Origin: Psychromonas sp. SP041
GTDB lineage: Bacteria; Pseudomonadota; Gammaproteobacteria; Enterobacterales; Psychromonadaceae
Assembly (NCBI RefSeq): GCF_000470315.2
Contig: NZ_CBRF02000001.1
Span: forward strand, 62,001 to 126,000
Reading direction: 5' to 3'
DNA: 64,000 bases
The translations under genes and the position numbers were made by a program. Within the stretch, counting starts at the first letter, position 1; the number at the start of each line of letters is the position of its first letter. The notes beneath the pieces are model-generated. The model worked only from the letters and a program-made list of their open reading frames with translations. It was not told the origin of the DNA and searched no databases. Of this stretch, positions 44,094 to 51,795 are shown one piece after another.

Positions 44094-44453
44094 ATGAAAA
44101 AAGTATCGTCAGCAGTTATGATGGCTTCTCTTGGTATGCTTGCTCAGCAAGCGCAAGCTTCAGAAGAAATTAATATTGATAGCTCAAAAGTATCACAAAA
44201 TTTTGTCGAAGCATTTAAAGGCACTTTGTTATCAAACAAACAAGCTAAAAACTTACTTCATTCATCATCTAGAAAATTTGCCGAAACAATTAAAATAGAC
44301 GGCAAATCAGATGTAATTAATATTCAGGTATACCTGGCATCAACCCCTACAACAAGGGAAGACAGTACCGGTTCATGGAGTGACACAATTAGTGACGCTG
44401 CATCTTACGTTAACTGTCACAGTGCATGTCATGGTAGCCGTAGTTGGAGATAA
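44094..44453 (+). CDS. Candidate substrate: small Sec-signal protein with Cys/His/Ser/Arg/Trp tail
   Basis: 119 residues. A clear signal peptide ends near QQAQAS, followed by a charged helical middle. The C-terminus is a distinct tail of about 25 residues, DSTGSWSDTISD leading to YVNCHSACHGSRSWR at the very end. The tail has a C-x3-C pair, an HxS-type triplet, serines, arginines and a terminal tryptophan. Position between maturases 3 and 4, small size and composition make it the likely substrate of the radical SAM enzymes. A Sec signal means modification must precede export, or happen on a cytoplasmic pool. The HxS feature recalls the HxsA system, but only one triplet is present. AAGGG lies upstream. 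No homologue is recognised. Confidence 0.6.
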   Translation: MKKVSSAVMMASLGMLAQQAQASEEINIDSSKVSQNFVEAFKGTLLSNKQAKNLLHSSSRKFAETIKIDGKSDVINIQVYLASTPTTREDSTGSWSDTISDAASYVNCHSACHGSRSWR

Positions 44454-44457
44454 ACAA

Positions 44458-45336
44458 ATGGTAAATCACGAAGAGCTACTAGGACTAATTGGTAATATTA
44501 ACTCAATTTATGACGTTGATATAACTAAAGAAGTTATTGAAATAAGACATGGTATGTATGAAATTGGCATTCGCTCTAAAATTGATCAAGGGTCAGTTGA
44601 CCTTGATTTGTTCGATGCAATGATCTCGTACATCAGTTCAAATACAAAAGTTATTCTAGAAGTTGATTTCAAGCATGACTTTGTAGCAACTGATCTGGTT
44701 ATTGAAGCACAATCAACCGAATATGATATTTCAATTCTACCGCCTGAATTCACTGGTGAAGTACCACCGGAAGAATGGGAGGAAGCCTGGAAGCTTTACA
44801 GTGATAAACTATGTCAATACGCTAGAGCTTGGTTAAGACAAACCAATACTAGTCAGCAGCTATATCCCGTAGCGGGTTACGTGGGATATATGGTGTCAGA
44901 AGTTTTTGGTCACAAGCCTAAAACCATTAGTGAAGACCCATATATTAAGTCTCGCTTCGTTGATCCTATTCCGCTTGATATAATGGATAAAATCAAAGAC
45001 GATTTAAGAATTGTTATCTTTGAAGAGTTTGGTGGTCAAGATGAATTTGTAATATATGCGAACTCTTTAGCTATTACCAGTGCAGAATATTATGCGGATA
45101 CTGTTAAGCAGATTGAGCAAGAAAAAGAGCTGCTTAAGTCTAAAGAAGATGCTGAAAATGCTGAAAATGCAGAACTAAAAATGAGTGAAGCTGATTCAAA
45201 TCTGGACCTCAATGCGCCTGAAGCAGAAGAAACCGTTCATGATAACTCTTCAGGTGCACAGCAAGACGAAAGCATATTGAGCAAGAAAAAGAGCGGCTTT
45301 AGTCTAAAGAAAATCCTAAAAATGATTTTAAAGTAG
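44458..45336 (+). CDS. Unknown protein of the radical SAM locus
   Basis: About 292 residues from ATG 44458 (GGAG nine bases upstream), starting four bases after the candidate substrate gene and so presumably coupled. A start at 44380 would overlap that gene and has no ribosome site. The N-terminal ~200 residues look globular with alternating strands and helices (ITKEVIEIRHGMYEIGIRSK; EEWEEAWKLYSDKL). Then comes an alanine/glutamate-rich coil and a basic C-terminal amphipathic helix (KKKSGFSLKKILKMIL). No recognised domain. Plausible roles are a peptide-binding adaptor, scaffold or immunity-like partner. None is demonstrated. Confidence 0.6.
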   Translation: MVNHEELLGLIGNINSIYDVDITKEVIEIRHGMYEIGIRSKIDQGSVDLDLFDAMISYISSNTKVILEVDFKHDFVATDLVIEAQSTEYDISILPPEFTGEVPPEEWEEAWKLYSDKLCQYARAWLRQTNTSQQLYPVAGYVGYMVSEVFGHKPKTISEDPYIKSRFVDPIPLDIMDKIKDDLRIVIFEEFGGQDEFVIYANSLAITSAEYYADTVKQIEQEKELLKSKEDAENAENAELKMSEADSNLDLNAPEAEETVHDNSSGAQQDESILSKKKSGFSLKKILKMILK

Positions 45337-45410
45337 AGCATGATAACTCTGCAGGTGTACAACAAGACAAAATAGATTAATTTATGTATAATATGTAAAT
45401 AACTGTTACT

Positions 45411-45434
45411 AAAAAGGGCTTAACGCCCTTTTTT
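45411..45434 (+). terminator. Rho-independent terminator or attenuator inside the radical SAM locus
   Basis: AAAAAGGGC pairs with GCCCTTTTT over five bases and a T run follows. A TATAAT lies just upstream at 45387-45392. It splits the locus in two, and the next maturase lies immediately after it, so readthrough control is possible. Confidence 0.85.
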
Positions 45435-45452
45435 CTATTTTAGAGATTTAAT

Positions 45453-46610
45453 ATGCCTCCTCAAAAAACGATCCCCTTTACTCTACATGTAAGACTTACA
45501 AAAGCGTGTAATGCAAACTGCACCTATTGCTCAAGTTTTATGGAAAACCCTGATAAATACATGAATCTTGAAAGCTATCAGAAAAGTATAGAGTTTTTCT
45601 GGAGTAAGCTTCAAGAGAAAAATATTAATGTTACTAATTTGACAATTGAATACGTAGGAGGAGAAATTCTTCTTGTGCCACCAGAGGTGTTAAAAAGCCA
45701 GGTTCTATTCGCCCGCGACTTCTTTAAGAAGCAAAACGTCAATCTAAGTGATGGCGCACAAACAAATTTAATTGGTTCAAAAAGAAAAGTGATTGAAATT
45801 CAGAACCTGTTCGATGGCAGAATAAGTACATCCATTGACTCATTTACTGACCAAAGGCGCGTAGGGGATAGTGCTAAGAAATACAAAGTAATTATGATGA
45901 CCAGAGAAAATGACATCATGAGAGAAGAGCAAAGTCTTTCTCGTGTGCCTGCCGTTTTTACTATGGATAAAACAAGTATTAAATTTACTGAAGACGAAGT
46001 AAATAAAGCCAGAAGAGAAAATAGAAATTTAATGATAAGACCTGTCTTTATTGGGGGAAGCAGCATAGAAAGCATCACCCCAGATGAGTTAGCGGACGTC
46101 CTCGTTAGTACCTTCGACAAATGGTTTATGCGCTCTATGAGCATTTTGGATCCGCATATGTCACTTCTTGAAAAAAGAATACAGACAAAATTGAATGTCG
46201 ATCCAATGTATGAAAGATCATATTGCTCATTTCAGAACGATTGTGCAGCAAAGTCGATGAGCCTAGAGCCAAATGGCGACTTATATGTTTGCCAAGAATT
46301 AGCCGATGCCGGTAAGGGAAAAATAGGCAACACTTTAAATGATGAGTGGGATGACTTAGCGTGGACGACAATGTCTAAAAGAGGCGAAAACTTAGATTCT
46401 GACTGTTTGTCGTGCCCATACCTAAAAGATTGTCAGGGCGGCTGTATGATGCATGCTATTCAAGATGGGAATGGGCCTTATGGTAAGCCGTCGTACTGCA
46501 AAGCGTGGAAAGCTATTTTCGCCAGAATTGATAAAGCACTGGAAGATATCCCATACGATAGAATTGAATCATGGCTAAAAAGACTGAAGGTAAAGCAGAT
46601 TGCCAGTTAG
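45453..46610 (+). CDS. Radical SAM/SPASM maturase 4
   Basis: 385 residues. CNANCTYC near residue 19, then EYVGGEILLV, where the usual GGEP proline is isoleucine. The SPASM region has YCSFQNDCAAKSMSLEPNG...YVCQEL, CLSCPYLKDCQGGC and PSYCKAWK. The cluster cysteines are complete. It lies directly downstream of a terminator, so its expression depends on readthrough or an undetected start site. The ribosome site is weak. The locus continues 42 bases later with an unknown protein. Confidence 0.88.
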   Translation: MPPQKTIPFTLHVRLTKACNANCTYCSSFMENPDKYMNLESYQKSIEFFWSKLQEKNINVTNLTIEYVGGEILLVPPEVLKSQVLFARDFFKKQNVNLSDGAQTNLIGSKRKVIEIQNLFDGRISTSIDSFTDQRRVGDSAKKYKVIMMTRENDIMREEQSLSRVPAVFTMDKTSIKFTEDEVNKARRENRNLMIRPVFIGGSSIESITPDELADVLVSTFDKWFMRSMSILDPHMSLLEKRIQTKLNVDPMYERSYCSFQNDCAAKSMSLEPNGDLYVCQELADAGKGKIGNTLNDEWDDLAWTTMSKRGENLDSDCLSCPYLKDCQGGCMMHAIQDGNGPYGKPSYCKAWKAIFARIDKALEDIPYDRIESWLKRLKVKQIAS

Positions 46611-46628
46611 TATTATATTGGATATAAT
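46600..46628 (+). promoter_or_regulatory. Internal promoter of the radical SAM locus
   Basis: TTGCCA (46600-46605) and TATAAT (46623-46628) with exactly 17 bases between, overlapping the end of maturase 4. It would drive the unknown protein and maturases 5 and 6 independently. Confidence 0.65.
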
Positions 46629-46652
46629 AATTCTCTTATTTAAGAGGTATGA

Positions 46653-47516
46653 ATGTATAGTCCTATTTATAAAAGATTTCAGTTTGATTTACATATGGCG
46701 TTCGAAAAAAAGAAGTTTTATCGCCGAAAACTTGACGAAATATCAAAGGTTGAATGGTATGCACATAGATTAATGTCTTTATGTGGCGCAATATCCGACA
46801 AAGTTGCTGAAGAGCATTTTGATTTTATATTAGGAGGTGCCGACTGCCTTCTTTCATTGTGTGAAGCTATTCTACTTCAAGAAAAAGGATACAGAGTTTT
46901 AGTTTACCCTTTTAATGAAAGGGATGAAAAAATAAACCTTTTGCTAAGAGGGTATTCAGAATTGGAGTCAGCAAAGCTAATTAACTATGTCTATAGAGAA
47001 ATACTTAAGCATAAACAACCAGAGTCGGTTGATATAGTTGCCCTTGTTGATGAGCTATCTAATTTAATAAAGAATAGAACAAAATCTGGTGTTAATTATG
47101 GACAAGTATTGTTTGTAATCGGACAAAAGTATGTCATCGATAAAGACTGGACTTCTTTTTATAAGAACAAGCCAATGTTCTCATTAAAAAACGGTGAATC
47201 AAGCTCAATGGAAGGCCTTTGGACAATTCCTCTAATTGAATGCGAAGGCTTCACTCAATGCCAACACAGAGCCGAAGACGGCTACTTTGGTGTTAGCGAC
47301 ACATGCATAATTACATTTGACTCTCTTATCTTAAACACTCGACCTGATTTCAATATGAACATCGATCATCAAGCTCACTCTGTGACTTGTTTTGGTGATG
47401 CTAAAAATCAAATAGACAAAAGAAACATTTGCACTGTCTTAGATAGAATTAAAGACCTGTCTGAAGTCATTTATTATTTATCAACAAAACTCCCTGGAGA
47501 GCAATATGTCAGGTAA
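46653..47516 (+). CDS. Unknown protein of the radical SAM locus
   Basis: 287 residues, soluble, with several cysteines spread through the chain (SLCGA; ADCLLSLCEA; IECEGFTQCQHR; DTCI; VTCFGD; NICTV). The N-terminal part is helical with hydrophobic runs (FILGGADCLLSLCEAILLQ). No radical SAM motif or known fold is recognised. AGAGG precedes the ATG. The stop overlaps the start of maturase 5 by 11 bases, which suggests the two work together, for example as a substrate-recognition partner or an auxiliary enzyme. Confidence 0.65.
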   Translation: MYSPIYKRFQFDLHMAFEKKKFYRRKLDEISKVEWYAHRLMSLCGAISDKVAEEHFDFILGGADCLLSLCEAILLQEKGYRVLVYPFNERDEKINLLLRGYSELESAKLINYVYREILKHKQPESVDIVALVDELSNLIKNRTKSGVNYGQVLFVIGQKYVIDKDWTSFYKNKPMFSLKNGESSSMEGLWTIPLIECEGFTQCQHRAEDGYFGVSDTCIITFDSLILNTRPDFNMNIDHQAHSVTCFGDAKNQIDKRNICTVLDRIKDLSEVIYYLSTKLPGEQYVR

Positions 47517-48663
47517 AACATTCCTGTTTCAAATTAATGTAACAAGAGACTGCAACTTAAGATGCACTCATTGTTATATTTCAACAGACAAAAAAGTTCA
47601 ATCTCAATACATGAATGAAGAACAATTTATTGAAGCATTTAGTCAGGTTGTGGACTTCATGAAAAAAGATTTTAGTGGAAAAAAAAGTTATTCTCTTGCT
47701 GAAATACATGTAATTGGTGGCGAACCAACAATGCTAGGTTATGAGTTTTTTGAGAAAAATCTACCATTGGTCCGTGAGAAACTTAGCGAAATACCACAAG
47801 ACTACAGGCTTTCGATTGTAACCAACCTAATCACTAATCAAGCAGTGAAGATAGCAAGTCTCTTTGATATGGTCGCGACTTCATATGAAGAGAAAACAAG
47901 ATTTGTCTCAAAGACCGGTGAGGCTAAACCAAAGCTTGCCGAAAAATGGGAGTCAAATGTAAAGAAGATGAATCAATCAGGGCACTCACCAACGGTAACA
48001 ATGGCGGTAACCAAACAAGCCATTGAACGTGGGGCTGCAAGTCTCCTAGATTATTTCAATAAAGAAGTCGGATTTGAAAAGATGCACTTAGGTTTCTTCA
48101 TTCCGTCAGGTGACGGACTTGTTAATATAAGCGATGTTTTCCCCATGTTCCATGAAACATCTCAATTCATGATTGAAGCGACTGACTGGTATCTAGAGCG
48201 AAGACTAGAAAATAAAGATATGTACGTGAACCCTGTTGAATCAATGATTGAGTCGATCTACGGAAATGAAGCAATTGACGACATTGTCTGCCCAATTATC
48301 CCTGGGTCTATCGATATAGATTGGGATGGTGAAACTGTAACGTGCATTGAAGCTGGTGGAGAAGTCGACATGACATCTCTTGGCAATATCTTTGAAACGC
48401 CAATTACTGAGATCATTAGCTCAAAAGCGTATAAGAGAGAGCGAGCTAATGCGATTATCACTAAACCAGCTTGTAGAGGGTGTGATGAGCTTATGTCATG
48501 CCAATCTGCTTGTGGTGTTCTTCATCAGTATTGGAACGGTAGAGGCGAATGCCCAGGCTTTAAGTCTTTCATTAAATACATAAGATTCCAAGTTGAAGTC
48601 AATGGAATTAAACCAAAGTCAGTAATTTATAGAGAAGAAAGACAAAAGTCGGCGGGATGCTAA
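47506..48663 (+). CDS. Radical SAM/SPASM maturase 5
   Basis: 385 residues. CNLRCTHC near residue 15, then IHVIGGEPTMLG. The SPASM region has VCPIIPGSIDIDWDG...VTCIEAGG, CRGCDELMSCQSAC and GECPGFK, so both auxiliary sites look complete. Coupled to the preceding unknown gene and immediately followed by maturase 6 (adjacent stop and start codons). GGAGAG lies upstream. It is clearly in the same superfamily as the others but not a recent duplicate. Confidence 0.88.
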   Translation: MSGKTFLFQINVTRDCNLRCTHCYISTDKKVQSQYMNEEQFIEAFSQVVDFMKKDFSGKKSYSLAEIHVIGGEPTMLGYEFFEKNLPLVREKLSEIPQDYRLSIVTNLITNQAVKIASLFDMVATSYEEKTRFVSKTGEAKPKLAEKWESNVKKMNQSGHSPTVTMAVTKQAIERGAASLLDYFNKEVGFEKMHLGFFIPSGDGLVNISDVFPMFHETSQFMIEATDWYLERRLENKDMYVNPVESMIESIYGNEAIDDIVCPIIPGSIDIDWDGETVTCIEAGGEVDMTSLGNIFETPITEIISSKAYKRERANAIITKPACRGCDELMSCQSACGVLHQYWNGRGECPGFKSFIKYIRFQVEVNGIKPKSVIYREERQKSAGC

Positions 48664-49884
48664 ATGAGTAAATCAGAATTAAAGTTTTCTAGAAAAAAAA
48701 CAATTGGCCAAATACTACCCGAGCAAAGTGATTACAAAGATATTCCTGCTGACTTTGATCAGAATATGCAGTTATCAATTGAAAATGGTTTTTTTGTTTT
48801 TACAATGATGCCATCACTAAGATGTAGCCTTAACTGTCCTCATTGCTATCTTTCACTAGAGCAAAGACGAAATAGTCCAATTATGTCTGTGGACCAATTG
48901 GAAATTGCATGTAAAAAAGTAGATGAATACTACTCTGGAAAAACTCACCTGAAAAGAAAGGTAATTGTTTTTTACTGGTACGGCGGTGAACCCACAGACA
49001 TGGGCCTCGACTACATGCTAGATGCCTTTAATCGAATTGAAAAGATATTCACTGAGGAAAAAGGATATTATGTTAGGCATGATATTTTAACTTCTTTAAT
49101 TAAAATTGATGAAGCCTGGTTTGATATTTTCAGAACATGGGGCAGGGGACATTTTCAAACTTCTTTTGATGGCCTAATGCGTGGTAAAGGGTATATGCGA
49201 CTTTGGGATAAAAGAGTTCGAGAAGCAACAGCAAAAGGGTTGTCTGTCTCTACAATCAGTGTTGTTAACAATGAGTTGATGGAAGACGGTCCAGAAGCTG
49301 TTTTAGATTACTTGTGTGAGCTAGAAGTTGATGAAGCCTCTTTTTTGCCCTTCATGCTTAACGAGCAAAATGTAGGTAATAAATATGAAAAATATGCCCC
49401 TCCTATGAGTGGGTATTCAGACTTCATGATTAAGTTAAATACGCACTGGTATAAACTTAAATCTGAAGGAAAAAAAGTGCCATATATTGGACAAATGAGC
49501 TATGTTATTAGTAGAAAAGGAATGCCACCAGCAGCTAATATCCCAGGTCAAACAATGTTCCTTTTGCCTGAAGGCGACTTTGTACTTCCTGATTACCGAG
49601 ACGGTTATTTAGAGTACATGAAACCCTTTGGAAATATTCTCGAACAGACCTTTGAAGAGATTTTAACTTCTAAATCGAGAAAAGAATATATTAGAAAGCA
49701 GTGGACTCGAAATCGAAATACAGAATGCGTAACTTGTACCCATAAAAACAACTGCATTATGGAATTTTGGAAGCCAAATAGAGAGGGAGATGATTGTTTT
49801 GGAGCCAAAAAATATGTTGACTGGCTTATTAATAATGAATCTAAACTTAATAGCCTTTCGCATGATCAACCATTAATGTTTTAA
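48664..49884 (+). CDS. Radical SAM maturase 6 with incomplete SPASM cysteines
   Basis: 406 residues. An N-terminal extension of about 55 residues precedes CSLNCPHC. YWYGGEPTDMG follows. The SPASM part keeps CVTCTHKNNC and DDCFG, but the early SPASM cysteines are missing (GDFVLPDY lies at the position where others have a cysteine), and the fourth of the CxxCx5CxxxC set is absent. One auxiliary cluster may therefore be lost or altered. It is the last gene of the locus, ended by the terminator at 49910. Function may differ from its neighbours. Confidence 0.87.
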   Translation: MSKSELKFSRKKTIGQILPEQSDYKDIPADFDQNMQLSIENGFFVFTMMPSLRCSLNCPHCYLSLEQRRNSPIMSVDQLEIACKKVDEYYSGKTHLKRKVIVFYWYGGEPTDMGLDYMLDAFNRIEKIFTEEKGYYVRHDILTSLIKIDEAWFDIFRTWGRGHFQTSFDGLMRGKGYMRLWDKRVREATAKGLSVSTISVVNNELMEDGPEAVLDYLCELEVDEASFLPFMLNEQNVGNKYEKYAPPMSGYSDFMIKLNTHWYKLKSEGKKVPYIGQMSYVISRKGMPPAANIPGQTMFLLPEGDFVLPDYRDGYLEYMKPFGNILEQTFEEILTSKSRKEYIRKQWTRNRNTECVTCTHKNNCIMEFWKPNREGDDCFGAKKYVDWLINNESKLNSLSHDQPLMF

Positions 49885-49909
49885 TTGTACAAAGTTACCA
49901 CTGCTGAAG

Positions 49910-49946
49910 CCTCGATTATGCTGATTAAAAGCTGATCGAGGTTTTT
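49910..49946 (+). terminator. Terminator ending the radical SAM locus
   Basis: CCTCGAT pairs with ATCGAGG around a loop, then a T run. It defines the 3' limit of the locus. Confidence 0.75.
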
Positions 49947-50079
49947 ATACCTCAATAAACCTGCACATAGTGTTCTGAAATGAATTTCGAAGAATGTAAA
50001 AGTTGTTAAGCAGAAAATACCAGCGCCCTACCTATTAAACAATTCACCCGATTTAGCCCTTCTGAACACTTCCTGATTA

Positions 50080-50107
50080 TTGACTTTTATCTTATTTATT
50101 ATATAAT
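50080..50107 (+). promoter_or_regulatory. Promoter for the exonuclease I gene
   Basis: TTGACT (50080-50085) and TATAAT (50102-50107) with a 16-base spacer, about 35 bases before the ATG. Confidence 0.65.
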
Positions 50108-50142
50108 ATATGCAAGATTACTAATTAAAATATGAGACAGAA

Positions 50143-51795
50143 ATGAGAATAATTGACAGCATTACTTGGTATGACAGTGAAACAACAGGAATTTCAAAAT
50201 CATTAGATCAGATTTTACAATTTGCATCAATTAAAACAGATAAAGACCTTAATATAATACCAGGCACAGAAACAAATATAATGTGCAAGCCTCGTCCAGA
50301 TATTGTTCCTCATCCCAAAGCTTTTTTAACTCATCACCTTGATATGGATATCCTGAAGTCCGCAGGAATGAACGAATTTATGCTGGCTAGAACGGTTGGT
50401 AATATTTTCTCTTCAAATTCCAACAATGGAATAGCTGGATACAATACAGAGTCATTTGATAATGAGATGGTAAGAAACCTATTTTTTAGAAACATGAAAG
50501 ACTTGTACGAACACGAGTGGAAAGATGGCAACTTTAAATTTGATTTGTTTCCATTAGTTCAAATGACATACGCCTTTAGACCTGAAATACTTCAGTGGCA
50601 GAATAAAAATGATGGCAGTACTAGCCTTAAGCTAGAACATCTAGCTGAATCAAATGGGGTTATCCATCAAAATGCCCATGATGCTCTCTCTGATGTTGAA
50701 GCAACGATTGGACTTGCTAAGATAATTAAAGAAAGTAATCCAAAACTATTTGAATATGCAATGCGAATGACTGACAAACGAGAGATTTCAACTCTATTTC
50801 ACGCAAGGAATCCATTGCTTCATGTGAATACGCTTTATGGCCAAGATCATAATTTAATGACGCCTATTATGCCTATGGCAATAGATCTTGATAATAAAAA
50901 CAAATACATCAATTTAGACTTGAGACATGACCCAAGTATTATCTTAGATCTTAGCGATGAAGACATTAAGAAATTTATGTACACGAAAAGAGATGAGCTG
51001 CCTCAGGATGCTCCTAAAATCCCTATTGTAAACATCCAAAGTAATAAACAGCCAAACATTGTTGATTTAAATTCATTTGTCAAGAACGGAGAAGTTATTG
51101 AGAAAGCTAGAATTGATTTAGATAAGGTTAATCAAAATGTAGCATTTATTAATGCGAACAAGCAGGAGTTAATCAAAAGATTACAATCCTCAATGAGATC
51201 AGAGCCAAACAATGAGCATAGAGACCCGTATAAGAGCATCTATACTTCTGGATTTATCCATAAGGATGATCAAGTTTCGAGAGCTCAGCTTCATTACAAA
51301 GGCAGCAGAGACATGAATGACCAGTCTTTAGTTATTGAGAAATGTTCAGTTCATTCCACTTCTGTAAATATGAGAGATTCAGTTCGTCATCATGAGTTGA
51401 TATTAAGAGCTAAATGGAATTCATTTTATGAAAAGCTTTTAACTGAGGACTTTAGTCCAACAGAGCTATGTGAATATACTTCTTACTTAAATCATGCCTT
51501 GTTTGAGGGCTTAGGAGACGTCTTAACCATCCCTGAGTATCGTGAGGAGATAAAGAAAGTTGAAATGGAGATGTCGCTTACGGATGACCAGCAAATCATT
51601 CTATCTAAGCTAACAAAGCATGTTGATAGTTTAGAGAAATTATCGATATCACTAAATGAGCTTGCAAAAACCATTTATAGTAAGTCTGACAATGAAATGG
51701 ATTTAAACCCAGACATTAATAAAATAAGAGCGCTCATTAGAACGGAACTATACAAGGACGAGCATGAGTGCGAGAGCAATACAGTTTCATGTTAA
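50143..51795 (+). CDS. sbcB: Exodeoxyribonuclease I (SbcB-like)
   Basis: 550 residues, longer than the E. coli enzyme (475). The DEDDh exonuclease domain is complete: WYDSETTG (D11, E13), GYNTESFDNEM and NAHDALSDVEATIGLA. Long collinear similarity to ExoI continues (LFDYLF-like region KLFEYAMRMTDK; NPLLHVNTLYG; the SH3-like and C-terminal helical domains). The C-terminus carries about 60 extra residues. It degrades single-stranded DNA 3' to 5' and would suppress recombination or clean up replication intermediates. With the RecG-, UvrD- and Rad50/Mre11-like genes it fits a plasmid recombination and repair suite. Confidence 0.92.
   Translation: MRIIDSITWYDSETTGISKSLDQILQFASIKTDKDLNIIPGTETNIMCKPRPDIVPHPKAFLTHHLDMDILKSAGMNEFMLARTVGNIFSSNSNNGIAGYNTESFDNEMVRNLFFRNMKDLYEHEWKDGNFKFDLFPLVQMTYAFRPEILQWQNKNDGSTSLKLEHLAESNGVIHQNAHDALSDVEATIGLAKIIKESNPKLFEYAMRMTDKREISTLFHARNPLLHVNTLYGQDHNLMTPIMPMAIDLDNKNKYINLDLRHDPSIILDLSDEDIKKFMYTKRDELPQDAPKIPIVNIQSNKQPNIVDLNSFVKNGEVIEKARIDLDKVNQNVAFINANKQELIKRLQSSMRSEPNNEHRDPYKSIYTSGFIHKDDQVSRAQLHYKGSRDMNDQSLVIEKCSVHSTSVNMRDSVRHHELILRAKWNSFYEKLLTEDFSPTELCEYTSYLNHALFEGLGDVLTIPEYREEIKKVEMEMSLTDDQQIILSKLTKHVDSLEKLSISLNELAKTIYSKSDNEMDLNPDINKIRALIRTELYKDEHECESNTVSC

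Noticed and set aside
44094-45336. Calling the locus an HxsA/B/C/D (His-Xaa-Ser) system
   Set aside because: Only one HxS triplet is seen in the candidate substrate, there are six maturases rather than two, and the genes do not match the known four-gene layout.
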